NCBI RefSeq assembly: GCF_018449575.1 | Contig: NZ_JAAVUT010000004.1 | Coordinates: forward strand, 124,001-188,000 | Direction of reading: 5' to 3' | DNA length: 64,000 bases | DNA from: Sodalis sp. dw_96 | GTDB lineage: Bacteria > Pseudomonadota > Gammaproteobacteria > Enterobacterales > Enterobacteriaceae | In this document: in pieces, positions 1 through 10,199 of the stretch | Layout of the letters: the number at the start of each line of letters is the position of its first letter | Numbering within the stretch: position 1 is the stretch's first letter | Translations under genes and position numbers: made by a program | The notes under the pieces: model-generated | The model's input: only the letters and a program-made list of their open reading frames with translations | What the model was told of the DNA's origin: nothing | Databases searched by the model: none

Positions 1-480
1 AACCTGGTGCGGATTATGCCGAATACCCCCGCGCTGGTGGGTAAAGGCATGAGCGGGCTTTACGCGCCGGAACAGGTAAGCCAGGCCGATCGCGACTTCA
101 CCGCCGGCCTGATGGAGGCGGTGGGTAAAACCTGCTGGCTGGGGAAAGAGAGCGATATCAACGGGGTGATCGCCGCCGCGGGCAGCGCGCCGGCCTATTT
201 TTTCCTGTTGATGGAAGCCATGCAGCAGGAAGCCGTCAAGCAAGGGTTCGACCAGGAGACGGCGGCCATGCTGGTGAGGCAGGCGGCAAGCGGCGCCGCC
301 GAACTGGCTGAAAAAAGTCCCCACATTCCCCTGGGTACCTTGCGGCAAAACGTCACGTCGAAAGGCGGCACCACCTACGCGGCTTTGCAGGTATTCGATG
401 AACGACAGCTGGTGCAAACCGTTGCCGAGGCCATGCGGGCGGCGGTCAAGCGTGCGGAAGAAATGGAAAAACTATTTTGA
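1..480 (+). CDS. proC: Pyrroline-5-carboxylate reductase, 5'-truncated by window edge
   Basis: ProC makes the last step of proline synthesis: NAD(P)H-dependent reduction of 1-pyrroline-5-carboxylate to L-proline in the cytosol. The reading frame is open from base 1 and lacks the N-terminal half of the Rossmann domain. The signature MPNTPALVGKGM is near the cut edge, and the C-terminal dimerisation domain is complete, including the family stretch around TSKGGTTYAAL that shapes the active site. A proC-yggT order is usual in Enterobacterales other than E. coli. The gene is complete at its 3' end, and 46 nt separate it from yggT. Confidence 0.95.
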   Translation, partial: NLVRIMPNTPALVGKGMSGLYAPEQVSQADRDFTAGLMEAVGKTCWLGKESDINGVIAAAGSAPAYFFLLMEAMQQEAVKQGFDQETAAMLVRQAASGAAELAEKSPHIPLGTLRQNVTSKGGTTYAALQVFDERQLVQTVAEAMRAAVKRAEEMEKLF

Positions 481-526
481 TATTTCGCTACTCCCTTTTT
501 AACGTTATTAAGGACACTTTCTTCTT

Positions 527-1081
527 ATGCTGACGCTGACGTTTTTGGTCACCACTTTGATTGACTTATATATCATGGTGTTATTGCTGCGCATCTGGAT
601 GCAATGGGTACGCTGCGATTTTTATAATCCGTTTTCACAATTTATCGTCAAAATAACCCAGCCGATTATCGGGCCACTGCGTCGTATCATTCCGTCACTG
701 GGCCCCCTCGACAGCGCGTCGTTGCTGCTGGCCTATATCCTGGCCACGCTGAAATTTCCGCTGCTGATGCTTATTCAGGCCGGAGCCATAGCGGTGGATC
801 CGCTGAATTTGCTGGTGGGGCTGCTGACGCTGCTGAAAGCCGCCGGGCAATTGGTGTTCTGGGTCATTATCATCCGCTCATTAATGAGCTGGGTCAGCCA
901 GGGCCGCAGCCCGATGGATTACGTGCTGTTCCAGCTTAGCGAACCGCTGATGGCGCCGATTAGGCGCATTATTCCCGCCATGGGCGGAATCGACTTCTCC
1001 GCCATGGTGGTTATCCTGATCCTCTATCTGCTGAACTATCTGGGGATGGATCTGTTTCAAGGGTTGTGGTATCAGCTGTAA
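527..1081 (+). CDS. yggT: YggT family integral membrane protein
   Basis: A 184-residue inner-membrane protein made of two tandem YGGT repeats. Each repeat is a hydrophobic hairpin followed by a short conserved stretch (PLRRIIPSLG near residue 52, PIRRIIPAMGG near residue 140). The family has been linked to osmotic or potassium stress and cell-shape functions, but its molecular role is not settled. It sits between proC and rdgB in the same direction. In E. coli yggU lies between yggT and rdgB; here the next start follows after about 25 nt, so yggU is absent. Confidence 0.93.
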   Translation: MLTLTFLVTTLIDLYIMVLLLRIWMQWVRCDFYNPFSQFIVKITQPIIGPLRRIIPSLGPLDSASLLLAYILATLKFPLLMLIQAGAIAVDPLNLLVGLLTLLKAAGQLVFWVIIIRSLMSWVSQGRSPMDYVLFQLSEPLMAPIRRIIPAMGGIDFSAMVVILILYLLNYLGMDLFQGLWYQL

Positions 1082-1105
1082 GCGGTAGCCGTGAGGGCCA
1101 AGAAT

Positions 1106-1699
1106 ATGCAAAAGATCGTATTGGCAACCGGTAATGCCGGTAAAGTCGCCGAATTGGCCGGATTGCTGGTGGATTTCGGCCTGGACGTGGTGGCGCAGAC
1201 CTCGCTGGGGGTGGAGTCGGCGGAAGAGACCGGCCTGACCTTTATCGAAAATGCCTTGATTAAAGCCCGCCATGCCGCCCGCGTCACCGGCTTGCCCGCC
1301 ATTGCCGACGACTCGGGGCTGGCGGTGGATTTTCTCGGCGGCGCGCCGGGGATTTATTCGGCGCGTTATGCCGGCCCGGATGCCGATGACCGGCAAAACC
1401 TGGATAAGCTGTTAATCGCTCTCAAAGGCGTACCGGAAAACCACCGCGGCGCCAGCTTCCATTGTGTGCTGGTCTATCTGCGCCACGCCGATGATCCCAT
1501 TCCCCTGGTTTGCCACGGCGCTTGGCGCGGCGTTATCGGGCTTGATGCCGTGGGCGAAGGCGGGTTCGGTTATGATCCGGTGTTCCGGATCCCCGCGCTG
1601 GGCCGCACCGCCGCCGAATTGAGCCGAACTGAGAAACAGGGTTTGTCCCATCGCGGGCAGGCCCTGGCGATGCTGCTGGACGGCCTGCGCGATGCGTAG
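1106..1699 (+). CDS. rdgB: dITP/XTP pyrophosphatase RdgB
   Basis: RdgB (Ham1 family) hydrolyses non-canonical purine nucleoside triphosphates such as dITP and XTP to monophosphates, keeping them out of DNA. The 197-residue protein has the N-terminal TGNAGK motif (residues 8-13), the catalytic Asp pair in IADDSGL (D68-D69), and the FGYDP and SHRGQA motifs of the family. I chose the ATG at 1106 ([10 protein letters not shown]) because it matches the usual N-terminus; an in-frame GTG at 1091 would add five residues. The end overlaps the hemW start by 8 nt, which suggests translational coupling. Confidence 0.96.
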   Translation: MQKIVLATGNAGKVAELAGLLVDFGLDVVAQTSLGVESAEETGLTFIENALIKARHAARVTGLPAIADDSGLAVDFLGGAPGIYSARYAGPDADDRQNLDKLLIALKGVPENHRGASFHCVLVYLRHADDPIPLVCHGAWRGVIGLDAVGEGGFGYDPVFRIPALGRTAAELSRTEKQGLSHRGQALAMLLDGLRDA

Positions 1700-2825
1700 C
1701 CTGCCGCCCCTCAGCTTGTACATCCATATCCCCTGGTGCGTACAGAAATGCCCCTATTGCGATTTCAATTCCCATGCGCTGAAGGGCGACGTTCCTCATG
1801 AGGAATATGTCAATCATCTGCTGGCGGATCTGGAACAGGATCTGGGCTACACCGGCGGTCGCGACATCGGCACTGTCTTTATCGGCGGCGGCACCCCCAG
1901 CCTGCTCAGCGCCGCAGCCATGCAACGTTTGCTGGATGGCGTACGCCGGCGTTTACCGGTGCGCTCCACGGCGGAAATCACCATGGAAGCAAACCCGGGT
2001 ACGGTGGAAGCCGAACGTTTTCACGGCTACCATCAGGCCGGTATAAACCGGATTTCCATCGGGGTGCAGAGCTTTAATGGCGAGAAGCTTCACCGTCTCG
2101 GGCGGATCCATAACGCGGAGGAGGCCCGTGGAGCCGCCCGTCTGGCCGCCGGCCTGGGCTTGCGCAGCTTTAATCTCGATTTGATGCACGGCTTGCCGGA
2201 TCAAACGCTGGAACAAGCCCTGGACGATCTGCGCCAGGCCATAGCGCTCAATCCGCCGCATCTGTCCTGGTATCAATTGACCATTGAGCCCAATACGCTG
2301 TTCGGCTCACGTCCGCCGGTCCTGCCGGACGACGACGCATTATGGGATATCTTCGAGCAGGGAAACCGGCTGCTCGCCACCGCCGGTTATCGGCAATACG
2401 AAACCTCCGCCTATGCCAAAGCGGGTTTTCAGTGCGAACATAATCTCAATTATTGGCGCTTCGGCGATTACCTCGGCATCGGTTGCGGTGCGCACGGCAA
2501 GCTGACCCAGGCCGACGGCACCCTGCTGCGCACGGTTAAGACCCGCCATCCCCGCGGCTATATGCAGGGTAACTACCTGGAGAAACGCTATGGGGTGGAA
2601 CCGGCGGATTTGCCCTTTGAGTTCTTTATGAACCGTTTCAGGCTGCTGGAACCCACACCCCGCCGGGAGTTCGGCGCATTTACCGGCCTGGATGAAAAGG
2701 TGGTCCGCCCCGCCCTTGATCAGGCGCTGGCGGGTGATTACATCACTGAGAACGACAGCTGCTGGCAGGTCACCGAGAAAGGCAAACTGTTCCTGAACCC
2801 GCTGCTGGAAATGTTTATGGAGTAA
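1692..2825 (+). CDS. hemW: Heme chaperone HemW (radical SAM)
   Basis: HemW is a radical SAM-type protein related to coproporphyrinogen dehydrogenase HemN, now regarded as a heme chaperone for respiratory proteins. The 377 residues match the family length. The 4Fe-4S binding motif is CVQKCPYC with C16, C20 and C23, followed by the glycine-rich GGGTPSLL stretch (near residue 65) that contacts S-adenosylmethionine. It starts inside the 3' end of rdgB, so both genes are likely one transcript. No obvious hairpin terminator directly follows the stop; the 3' flank holds an inverted-repeat element. Confidence 0.95.
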   Translation: MRSLPPLSLYIHIPWCVQKCPYCDFNSHALKGDVPHEEYVNHLLADLEQDLGYTGGRDIGTVFIGGGTPSLLSAAAMQRLLDGVRRRLPVRSTAEITMEANPGTVEAERFHGYHQAGINRISIGVQSFNGEKLHRLGRIHNAEEARGAARLAAGLGLRSFNLDLMHGLPDQTLEQALDDLRQAIALNPPHLSWYQLTIEPNTLFGSRPPVLPDDDALWDIFEQGNRLLATAGYRQYETSAYAKAGFQCEHNLNYWRFGDYLGIGCGAHGKLTQADGTLLRTVKTRHPRGYMQGNYLEKRYGVEPADLPFEFFMNRFRLLEPTPRREFGAFTGLDEKVVRPALDQALAGDYITENDSCWQVTEKGKLFLNPLLEMFME

Positions 2826-2830
2826 AACAC

Positions 2831-3029
2831 GCGACCGTTTCTTGAACGGGCTCATGAGCTTTTTGACAGAGTGCCCGGTCAAGACAGGCTGCCAGATCGT
2901 AAACACGCCGTGAACCCGTCCCTGGGGGCTCGATCCGCGCCATCCCTGGCGCGGACGGTTTACTCTTCTGGCAGCCTGTCCCGCCTTATTGACTCCGAGT
3001 ATGTTTGTCCGACGGTTTCTTGAACGGGC
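2831..3029. repeat. Inverted-repeat element flanked by 20-bp direct repeats
   Basis: Perfect 13-bp arms (ACAGGCTGCCAGA at 2884-2896 and its reverse complement at 2967-2979) enclose a second potential hairpin, CCGCGCCATCCCTGGCGCGG, around 2935-2954. The whole is bracketed by two copies of a 20-bp direct repeat differing at one base (2832-2851 and 3010-3029, core GTTTCTTGAACGGGC). It fills the space between the hemW and yggN 3' ends, so it may also act as a bidirectional terminator. I see no second copy in the window. Confidence 0.6.
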
Positions 3030-3041
3030 GCGTTGCGAGGT

Positions 3042-3764
3042 TTAAGGCAGGGATTTCATCAAATCGCCGCGCTGCTGCTCAAGCTGGGTCACCCGTTGAC
3101 AAACCTGATGGCCGAACTGCTGGAAATCCTGATCCTGATTGTTCCATTCTTTCTGAATCGCCTGCTGCAAATGGCCCAGGTTACCCATGACCGCCTGCAA
3201 TGGGCTGGCGCCGGAGGCGGCTTTCATGGTTTGCTGCACCCCCATCTCGTTCAGGCTGTCCTGCACCACGCCCCCCATGCTGTCCTGGACGATGCGACGC
3301 CCGTCCTGCTCAACCCGGGCAATGGCCTGATGATGGAAAGCCAGCCCTTCGGGGCGGTGTTCTATGATGCGGTTCATTTGCTGCTTTAACTGCTGGTCCA
3401 GCGTGGACAACCGCTCGCGCACATGGCTATCGCTGCCCAGCTGCTGCACGATAATCCGGTCCAGCGCAACGCGTCCCTTTTCCAAATGGCTGCGGGCGCC
3501 CTCGTCTATCCAGGGCAATTGCTCCCGCACCGACGCCTGATAATCCGCCGCCTGGCGCCGCTGTTCGCCGCTCAGGTTCAGCGGCTGTCCGTTACGCGCC
3601 ACCTCGCCATCGGGAGTGATGGTGATATCGCCGTTGGCCCCCACCACTTTCACCTGCTGCGGGCTAATAAAAATATCGTCCTGCGGCTTAACCGGACACT
3701 GGTAATCCGCCTGAGCCTGCCAAGCCGTTAACATCAATAAACCCAGCACCATTTTACGCAACAT
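3042..3764 (-). CDS. yggN: DUF2884 periplasmic protein YggN
   Basis: A 240-residue exported protein of the YggN/DUF2884 family, function unknown. The N-terminus MLRKMVLGLLMLTAWQAQA is a typical Sec signal peptide ending in a signal peptidase I site before DYQC. The start at 3764 is preferred over an upstream in-frame start because an AGGAGA Shine-Dalgarno sequence lies just before it. The mature protein carries the family block LPWIDEGARSHLEKGR and several stretches predicted to be helical. In E. coli yggL lies between yggN and trmB; here yggN follows trmB directly on the same strand, with 52 nt between them. Confidence 0.9.
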   Translation of the reverse strand: MLRKMVLGLLMLTAWQAQADYQCPVKPQDDIFISPQQVKVVGANGDITITPDGEVARNGQPLNLSGEQRRQAADYQASVREQLPWIDEGARSHLEKGRVALDRIIVQQLGSDSHVRERLSTLDQQLKQQMNRIIEHRPEGLAFHHQAIARVEQDGRRIVQDSMGGVVQDSLNEMGVQQTMKAASGASPLQAVMGNLGHLQQAIQKEWNNQDQDFQQFGHQVCQRVTQLEQQRGDLMKSLP

Positions 3765-3816
3765 ACCTTCTCCTGAAAATCGACGGCGGAGGATCCCACC
3801 CGGGCAAAACACCCTA

Positions 3817-4536
3817 TCAGACCACTTTTTCAAACATTAAATCCCACACGCCGTGCCCTAATCTTTGTCCCCGCTGTTCAAATTTAGTCAATGGCCTGAA
3901 TTCCGGGCGCGGCACGTAATCATTTTGTGGCGAAAGATTGCGAAAAAGCGCCGCCTGATTCATGACATCAAGCATATGTTCCGCATAAGGCTGCCAATCG
4001 GTGGCCATGTGGAAGACCCCCCCGGTCCGTAATTTCCGCCCTACCCGCTCCACGAACGGCCCCTGCACGATACGCCGTTTATGATGCCGGGCCTTATGCC
4101 AGGGATCGGGGAAATAGAGCTGAACCAGCGCCAGGCTGTCATCGGGGATCATCTTTTCCAGCACCTCCACCGCGTCATGGCACATCACCCGCAAATTATC
4201 GATACCGGCTTCTTCAGCGCTCAGCAAACAGGCGCCGACGCCGGGCAAATGGACTTCGATGCCCAGAAAATCATGATCAGGATGCCCCGCCGCCGTCTGC
4301 ACCAACGACGCGCCCATGCCAAAACCGATTTCCAGGGTTACCGGCGCCTCACGGCCGAACAGCGATGAAAACACCAGCGGCTCGGCCTGAAAATCGACCC
4401 CCATTGCCGGCCAGAACTTATCCACCGCCAGCTGCTGGCCTTTGGTCAAACGGCCCTGCCGCCGGACAAAACTGCGAATACGCCGCAGCGGACGCCCCTG
4501 CTCGTCGAATTCGGGGGAGATAACATTATTGGTCAT
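3817..4536 (-). CDS. trmB: tRNA (guanine-N7-)-methyltransferase
   Basis: TrmB methylates N7 of G46 in the variable loop of tRNAs using S-adenosylmethionine. The 239-residue length equals the E. coli enzyme. Class I methyltransferase features are visible: the SAM-binding loop EIGFGMG at residues 69-75 and the substrate motif [14 protein letters not shown]. The N-terminus [18 protein letters not shown] is family-typical. It is transcribed away from mutY across a 169-bp divergent intergenic region. Confidence 0.96.
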   Translation of the reverse strand: MTNNVISPEFDEQGRPLRRIRSFVRRQGRLTKGQQLAVDKFWPAMGVDFQAEPLVFSSLFGREAPVTLEIGFGMGASLVQTAAGHPDHDFLGIEVHLPGVGACLLSAEEAGIDNLRVMCHDAVEVLEKMIPDDSLALVQLYFPDPWHKARHHKRRIVQGPFVERVGRKLRTGGVFHMATDWQPYAEHMLDVMNQAALFRNLSPQNDYVPRPEFRPLTKFEQRGQRLGHGVWDLMFEKVV

Positions 4537-4705
4537 AGTCGTTTCGTATCGTACAAGTTGAAGGGCAAACGCGCATTATGCAAAGATAGCCTTGATTAGC
4601 AAGTGGGCGGCCTCGGAAAGTTCCTGTTTACAGGGTGGCAACTCTGTGCTGGAATCGCTGCCTGACGCGTTGACCCCAAGACCTGCCGGAGAGTGAAGCC
4701 CCCCA

Positions 4706-5791
4706 ATGATACAAGCGCAACAGTTCGCGCAACAAGTGCTGTACTGGTACCAGCGCTTCGGCCGCAAGACCCTGCCATGGCAGTTGGAGAAAACGCCGTA
4801 CAAAGTATGGTTGTCGGAAATTATGCTGCAACAGACCCAGGTTGCCACCGTTATTCCTTATTTCGAGCGTTTTTTCGCGAAATTCCCCACGGTGGCCGCG
4901 CTGGCGGCGGCGCCGCTGGATGAAGTGCTGCACCAGTGGACCGGCCTGGGTTATTACGCCCGCGGGCGTAATCTGCACAAAGCGGCCCAGTTGATAGCCT
5001 CGCGGCACGATGGCGAATTCCCCGCAAGCTATGCGGATATCACCGCATTGCCCGGTATAGGCCGCTCCACCGCCGGCGCCGTATTATCATTGGCGCTTGG
5101 CCAACATTATCCTATCCTTGATGGCAATGTGAAGCGCGTATTGGCCCGCTGTTTCGCCATTGAAGGCTGGCCGGGTAAAAAAGAAGTGGAGCAGCGGCTA
5201 TGGACGTTAAGCGAGCAGGTCACCCCAGCTAAAGACGTGGGGCAATTCAACCAGGCCATGATGGACCTGGGCGCCATGGTGTGCACCCGAACCCGGCCTA
5301 AATGCGAGCTTTGTCCGTTGCAGCCGGGCTGCGAAGCCTATGCCACCTCGAGCTGGGCCCGATATCCCGGTAAAAAGCCCCGGCAGGTTTTGCCCGAGAA
5401 GACCGCCTGGTTTTTATTATTGCAGTCGGACCAACGGATTTGGCTGGAGCAGCGCCCGGCCGTCGGCCTGTGGGGCGGGCTGTTTTGTTTCCCGCAGTTT
5501 TCCCAACGGGAAGAGCTTGCGCTGTGGCTGAAAAGACGCGGTATGGATATCGAACACGGCGAGCAAATGATCGCTTTTCGCCATGCGTTCAGCCATTTTC
5601 ATCTGGACATCGTGCCCCTGCGCATGGATTTAACCGATGTGCAAGGTTGCATGGATGAAGGCGCCGGACTCTGGTATAACTTAGCGCAGCCACCGTCAGT
5701 CGGATTGGCCGCGCCGGTAGAACGCTTATTAAAACAAGTGGGCAAACCACGGCAACCGGCATTACCACCACCTGCCGCCAAAGAGGAATAA
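4706..5791 (+). CDS. mutY: Adenine DNA glycosylase MutY
   Basis: MutY removes adenine mispaired with 8-oxoguanine, preventing G:C to T:A changes. The 361-residue protein has the HhH-GPD core with catalytic Glu38 (in [11 protein letters not shown]) and Asp139 (in ILDGNVKR). The 4Fe-4S loop has C193, C200, C203 and C209 in the family C-x6-C-x2-C-x5-C spacing. A C-terminal Nudix-like 8-oxoG recognition domain occupies about residues 225-345. It is followed after 2 nt by yggX, the conserved partner gene. Confidence 0.97.
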   Translation: MIQAQQFAQQVLYWYQRFGRKTLPWQLEKTPYKVWLSEIMLQQTQVATVIPYFERFFAKFPTVAALAAAPLDEVLHQWTGLGYYARGRNLHKAAQLIASRHDGEFPASYADITALPGIGRSTAGAVLSLALGQHYPILDGNVKRVLARCFAIEGWPGKKEVEQRLWTLSEQVTPAKDVGQFNQAMMDLGAMVCTRTRPKCELCPLQPGCEAYATSSWARYPGKKPRQVLPEKTAWFLLLQSDQRIWLEQRPAVGLWGGLFCFPQFSQREELALWLKRRGMDIEHGEQMIAFRHAFSHFHLDIVPLRMDLTDVQGCMDEGAGLWYNLAQPPSVGLAAPVERLLKQVGKPRQPALPPPAAKEE

Positions 5792-5793
5792 CA

Positions 5794-6066
5794 ATGAGCA
5801 GAACGATTTATTGCACTTATCTTAAACGCGACGCCGAAGGACAAGATTTTCAGCTGTACCCCGGCGAAGTGGGCAAACGCATCTTTGAGAGTATTTCCAA
5901 AGAAGCCTGGGCGTTATGGATGTCCAAACAGACTATGCTTATCAATGAAAAAAAACTCAGCATGATGAATCCCGCCGATCGGAAAATACTGGAACAGGAA
6001 ATGATCAAGTTCCTGTTTGAAGGCCAGGATGTGCATGTCGAGGGCTATACTCCGCCCAGCAAATGA
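5794..6066 (+). CDS. yggX: Probable Fe(2+)-trafficking protein YggX
   Basis: YggX is a 90-residue cytosolic protein implicated in iron handling and protection of Fe-S enzymes against oxidative damage. The conserved N-terminus [16 protein letters not shown] carries the single Cys7, and the DFQLYPGE and KLSMMNP stretches are typical. It lies 2 nt after mutY, itself an Fe-S enzyme, in an operon arrangement conserved across Enterobacterales. The 3' flank is a long palindromic repeat element rather than a plain terminator. Confidence 0.95.
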   Translation: MSRTIYCTYLKRDAEGQDFQLYPGEVGKRIFESISKEAWALWMSKQTMLINEKKLSMMNPADRKILEQEMIKFLFEGQDVHVEGYTPPSK

Positions 6067-6072
6067 CGTCTC

Positions 6073-6269
6073 TACCCGTCATAATTCAAGTTGCAGGTGC
6101 GTTGGCAATACTCGGCCCTCCATGGGCCTCGCCCCTTCGGGGCCGCTGCAAGCAGCGTTTAAATCTGCTCCAGGCAGATTTGTCCTCGCTCACCCCAGTC
6201 ACTTACAAACGTAAGCTCCTGGGGATTCGCTGCGTTGCCGCCTTCCTGCAACTTGAATTATTTAGGGTA
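6073..6269. repeat. Enterobacterial-type palindromic intergenic repeat
   Basis: A 197-bp element lies between yggX and mltC. Its outer ends are TACCC...GGGTA, and inside these are perfect 14-bp arms AATTCAAGTTGCAG (6083-6096) and the reverse complement (6246-6259). It has the look of the ERIC-like dispersed palindromes known from Serratia, Sodalis and Erwinia genomes (recalled, not searched). A shorter related copy may lie at 53983-54047. If transcribed it could form one long hairpin between the two genes. Confidence 0.65.
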
Positions 6270-6325
6270 TATTTGAGGGCGGAATCAGCCCCTTATGTAT
6301 TTTTCGTCCCGACACGGCATGTAAG

Positions 6326-7396
6326 ATGAAGAAAATTTTAGCTTTGCTAGTGATAGCACCCATGTTGTTTTCGTGTTCCAGCCACAAAAATGAAGAAAAT
6401 GAAGCCTATATCAAAGACACTAACGGCTTTGATATATTGATGGGGCAATTTGCCAATAACGTTGAAAATATCTGGGGCATCAATGAAGTCCTGATTGCCG
6501 GACCGAAGGATTACGTCAAATACACCGATCAATACCAAACCCGTAGCCATATCAACTTTGACGCGGGCACCATTACGGTGGAAACCATCGCCGCCACCGA
6601 CCCGGGAGCGCACCTGCGCCAGGCCATTATCAGCACCCTGTTGATGGGTGACGATCCGAGCAGCACCGACCTGTATTCCGACGCCAATGATATCCAGATC
6701 AGCAAGGAACCCTTCCTGTACGGACAGGTGGTGGATAATACCGGTCAACCGATTCGCTGGGAGGGACGGGCCGCCAATTTCGCCGATTACCTGCTGCAAA
6801 CCCGGCTTCAGAGCCGGACCTCCGACATGCATGTTATCTGGTCTATTACCATTCAGCTGGTGCCTAACCACCTGGATAAACGCGCCCATAAATATTTGCC
6901 GATGGTGCGCAACGCCGCGCAAAAATATGGCGTGGATGAATCCTTGATCCTGGCTATCATGCAGACGGAATCGAGCTTTAACCCTTATGCGGTCAGCCAT
7001 ACCGATGCCCTGGGCCTGATGCAGGTCGTTCAGCACAGCGCCGGTCGGGACGTGTTCAAGATGCAGGGCAGATGGGGACAGCCAAGCCGCAGTTTCCTGT
7101 TTGACCCGGAAAATAATATCGATACGGGGACCGCCTATCTGGCGTTGCTGCAGTCGAATTACCTGGTGGGCATCGCTAACCCCACATCGAGACGTTATGC
7201 GGTCATCACGGCCTATAACGGCGGCGCGGGCAGCGTGCTGCGGGTGTTCTCCAGCGACAAGAACCAGGCTTTCGAGATCATAAATGAATTACAGCCAGCC
7301 GACGTATATGAAACCCTGGCCACCAAACATCCGTCCGCCGAGTCGCGGCGTTATTTGTATAAGGTGAATAGCCTGCAGAAATACTACCGGCGTTGA
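6326..7396 (+). CDS. mltC: Membrane-bound lytic murein transglycosylase C
   Basis: MltC cleaves the MurNAc-GlcNAc bond of peptidoglycan with formation of 1,6-anhydroMurNAc and is anchored to the outer membrane as a lipoprotein. The signal peptide ends in the lipobox LFSC with lipidated Cys17. The N-terminal DUF3393-type domain (about 25-190) is followed by the SLT catalytic domain with the acid Glu215 in MQTESSFNP and the later motifs GLMQV and AYNGGAG. Length 356 residues against 359 in E. coli. It faces speC across a shared hairpin terminator. Confidence 0.96.
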   Translation: MKKILALLVIAPMLFSCSSHKNEENEAYIKDTNGFDILMGQFANNVENIWGINEVLIAGPKDYVKYTDQYQTRSHINFDAGTITVETIAATDPGAHLRQAIISTLLMGDDPSSTDLYSDANDIQISKEPFLYGQVVDNTGQPIRWEGRAANFADYLLQTRLQSRTSDMHVIWSITIQLVPNHLDKRAHKYLPMVRNAAQKYGVDESLILAIMQTESSFNPYAVSHTDALGLMQVVQHSAGRDVFKMQGRWGQPSRSFLFDPENNIDTGTAYLALLQSNYLVGIANPTSRRYAVITAYNGGAGSVLRVFSSDKNQAFEIINELQPADVYETLATKHPSAESRRYLYKVNSLQKYYRR

Positions 7397-7416
7397 TGGG
7401 GAGCATTAAAATAGCA

Positions 7417-7438
7417 AAGGGCCGGATAACCGGCCCTT
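7417..7438. terminator. Bidirectional hairpin terminator mltC/speC
   Basis: Perfect 9-bp stem AAGGGCCGG / CCGGCCCTT with a 4-nt ATAA loop in the 46-bp gap between two convergent genes. The T-run on either side is weak, so strength is uncertain, but placement fits termination for both genes. Confidence 0.75.
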
Positions 7439-7442
7439 ATGT

Positions 7443-9599
7443 TTAACGGCAGATTACATGACCGTAGAGGCGTTTGATACCGTCCTCTTGCTCTATTGCG
7501 TAAACACCCTGTAATTCTGGTGAAAAGCCGGGCAGCAGATTCAGCCCCTCTTCCAGGGCCAGGAAATAACGCTGCGCCGCGCCGCCCCAGATTTCCCCCG
7601 GGACCACGCACAATACCCCGGGAGGATAAGGCAGTGCGCCTTCAGCGGCAACGCGCCCTTCGGCTTTGCTGATGGCGACACACTCCACGTCACCGCGCAC
7701 AAAAGCGATGTTCGCCTCTTGGGGATTCATCGCCACCTGCGGTAAACAATCCCGCCGGAACATATCCCGCTGTAATTGTTTCACATCGAAGCTGACATAT
7801 AAGTCATGCATTTCCTGGCACAAACGGCGCAGGGTATAACCCTCATAACGCTCGGTATGCTTCTCATAAATGCTGGGCAACACGTCCCGAAGCGGCGCGT
7901 CTTGTTCGATATAACGTTCAAACTGCACCAGCGCCGCCACCAGCCGCTGCATTTTCGGACGATCTTCCGCCGGCGTGAGCAGGAACAGGATGGAATTAAG
8001 ATCGCATTTTTCCGGCACAATGCCATTTTCCCGCAAATAGGTCGCCAGGATGGTGGCCGGTATGCCGAACGCCGAATAATTACCGCTTACCCGGTCAATA
8101 CCGGGGGTGGTCAATAATAACTTACACGGATCAACAAAATACTGATTATCGGTATAGCCGCTGAACGCGTGCCAGCGCTCACCCGGTTCGAAATTGAAGA
8201 ACCGCACATCCTTGGACATGGCGTCGGTATCGTAGTCCTGCCAGGGCTTGCCGTTAATGGTTTCAGGGATGAATGGCCGGATAAGCCGGCAGTGCGCCAG
8301 CAATTCCTTGCGCGTATCGATTCCCAATGTCACGCAGTCCTGCCACAGACGCCGGCCGCTGGCGCCTTCATGCATCTTGGCGTTGATTTCCAGCGCGGCG
8401 AACAGGGGATAGAAGGGGCTGGTGGAGGCATGCAGCATAAAGGCATTATTGAAACGCTTATGGTTGCAAAAGCGTTTTTGCCCTTTGATGTGGGAATCTT
8501 TTTTATGGATTTGCGAAGTCTGGGAGAATCCGGCCTGCTGTTTATGTACCGACTGGGTAACAAAAATACCCGGGTCGTGTTCGTTGAGATCCAGTAATAA
8601 CGGCGAGCATTGCTCCATCATCGGGATGAATTGTTCATAACCCACCCAGGCGGAATCAAACAGGATATAATCGCACAAATGACCGATCTTGTCCACCACC
8701 TGGCGGGCATTATAAATGGTGCCGTCATAGGTCCCCAGCTGAATTACCGCCAGACGGAACGGTCGCTGTTCATCGGCCCGCCACGGAGCGACCTCCGCCA
8801 CCTGTCGCCGAAGATACCTCTCGTCAAAACAGTGCGCATCGATACCGCCGATTAAACCAAACGGGTTACGGGCGGTTTCAAGGTAGATAGGCGTCGCCCC
8901 GGCCTGGATTAACGCGCCATGATGCACGGATTTATGATTATTACGATCAAACAGGACCAGATCGCCCCGGGTCAACAGCGCGTTGGTCACCACTTTATTG
9001 GCGGACGAGGTACCGTTGAGCACAAAATAGGTCTTATCGGCATTAAACACCTTGGCGGCAAATTTCTGCGCCTCTTTGGCCGAGCCCTCGTGTATCAGCA
9101 GATCCCCCAGCTTCACATCGGCATTGCACATATCGGCGCGAAACAGGTTTTCACCAAAAAATTCATAGAACTGACGACCGGCGGGATGCTTACGGAAGAA
9201 CTGCCCCCCCTGATGTCCCGGGCAGGCAAAGGTACTGTTGCCCATGGCGACATATTTGGTCAGCGTGTCAAAAAACGGCGGCAACAGCGTGCGCTGATAA
9301 TTATCGGCGGCGGCTTCCAGCATGGCGTCGCTTTCTTGCGAACCGTCCAATACCAGCGTAGAGGTTTCGCTCGGCAGCGTCATATCAACCGATTGAGCCG
9401 GGTCTTTAATCGCTACAAAAGCCGGTATCGACAAACCGGTGTTGCGCAGGATATTCAACAGCCCCGCCCGGACATCGTCCGGCGAGACCACCAGCGCGGC
9501 CACATCGGTAAAATCAGTCTCAGCCAATAGCACGATTTCCCGTGCTGTTTGCAATTGCCCAACCAGGCTGGCGCTAGCCGCGATCTTCAGTAATTTCAT
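7443..9599 (-). CDS. speC: Ornithine decarboxylase, PLP-dependent
   Basis: This enzyme decarboxylates L-ornithine to putrescine in the cytosol. The 718-residue protein has the wing domain at the N-terminus, the fold-I PLP domain with Schiff-base Lys353 in SVHKQQAGFSQTSQ, and the C-terminal domain with the PPGVLCVVPGE stretch. The N-terminus (ETDFTDVAALVV) resembles biosynthetic SpeC, while some internal stretches (GTSSANKVV, KKDSHIKGQ) resemble inducible SpeF. Position between mltC and tRNA-Phe supports speC. E. coli has nupG between mltC and speC; it is missing here. The 5' leader contains a short hairpin. Confidence 0.93.
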   Translation of the reverse strand: MKLLKIAASASLVGQLQTAREIVLLAETDFTDVAALVVSPDDVRAGLLNILRNTGLSIPAFVAIKDPAQSVDMTLPSETSTLVLDGSQESDAMLEAAADNYQRTLLPPFFDTLTKYVAMGNSTFACPGHQGGQFFRKHPAGRQFYEFFGENLFRADMCNADVKLGDLLIHEGSAKEAQKFAAKVFNADKTYFVLNGTSSANKVVTNALLTRGDLVLFDRNNHKSVHHGALIQAGATPIYLETARNPFGLIGGIDAHCFDERYLRRQVAEVAPWRADEQRPFRLAVIQLGTYDGTIYNARQVVDKIGHLCDYILFDSAWVGYEQFIPMMEQCSPLLLDLNEHDPGIFVTQSVHKQQAGFSQTSQIHKKDSHIKGQKRFCNHKRFNNAFMLHASTSPFYPLFAALEINAKMHEGASGRRLWQDCVTLGIDTRKELLAHCRLIRPFIPETINGKPWQDYDTDAMSKDVRFFNFEPGERWHAFSGYTDNQYFVDPCKLLLTTPGIDRVSGNYSAFGIPATILATYLRENGIVPEKCDLNSILFLLTPAEDRPKMQRLVAALVQFERYIEQDAPLRDVLPSIYEKHTERYEGYTLRRLCQEMHDLYVSFDVKQLQRDMFRRDCLPQVAMNPQEANIAFVRGDVECVAISKAEGRVAAEGALPYPPGVLCVVPGEIWGGAAQRYFLALEEGLNLLPGFSPELQGVYAIEQEDGIKRLYGHVICR

Positions 9600-10199
9600 G
9601 TCACCGATCCCAAAAGGTTAAGGATGAGTGTATGTGCCGGAAGGCACGTGAAAGGGAGAGAATGTCTCAACCCGCAATAACTATTATGGTTTCCCACTAG
9701 AAAATTCGGTACTTACTGGGAAAAACCATTGATGACGGCAACTAATAAACATCAAGAAAAGCAGAGAAGCCCTCTGATTTCAGTCATGCTTAAAAGCTGG
9801 TCAGGGGTAACCTCACCGCATGGTGGGCGTGAGCGGGAATCTAATATAGGGATCGATGAGGCAATAGGAGAACGCCATCAGACTGGATTCGCTGATGTGA
9901 CAACGCAGCAGCATGGAATTGTTCATACCTGCGGCCCCCATTGACCTTTTGCAATAACAAGAGAAATTCGGGCAATAATTGCATTTTTTTACGCTGGGTT
10001 CAAGAAAAAATCTTCAAAATAAACAAATTCAAATTTGTGCGTAACTTAATGATAAATAATTAATTTATTCAATCCAGATAAATTATGACATAACTTATTG
10101 CTTTAGGGTCTTTTCAGCAGCGGCCGAATATGTCTAAAAGCCGACAGATGTTAACTGAATGAAATCTCGTCAACCGAGCGGGCAAAGGTGATAAAGCCG
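9600..10199. other. AT-rich intergenic region upstream of speC, no supported gene
   Basis: About 600 bp separate speC from the tRNA-Phe promoter. A perfect hairpin GTGCCGGAAGGCAC (9634-9647) lies in the likely speC leader. A dyad ACAAATT-CA-AATTTGT (10023-10038) sits in a very AT-rich stretch (9955-10110) that could hold regulator sites. A 71-codon open frame at 9729-9944 has no recognisable features and I do not call it a gene. Confidence 0.5.

Noticed and set aside
881..1396. 171-codon minus-strand frame opposite yggT/rdgB
   Set aside because: It is a shadow of two conserved genes, with no Shine-Dalgarno sequence and composition typical of reverse frames.
9729..9944. 71-codon frame upstream of speC
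   Set aside because: No recognisable motif, no clear ribosome site; probably chance in an intergenic region.
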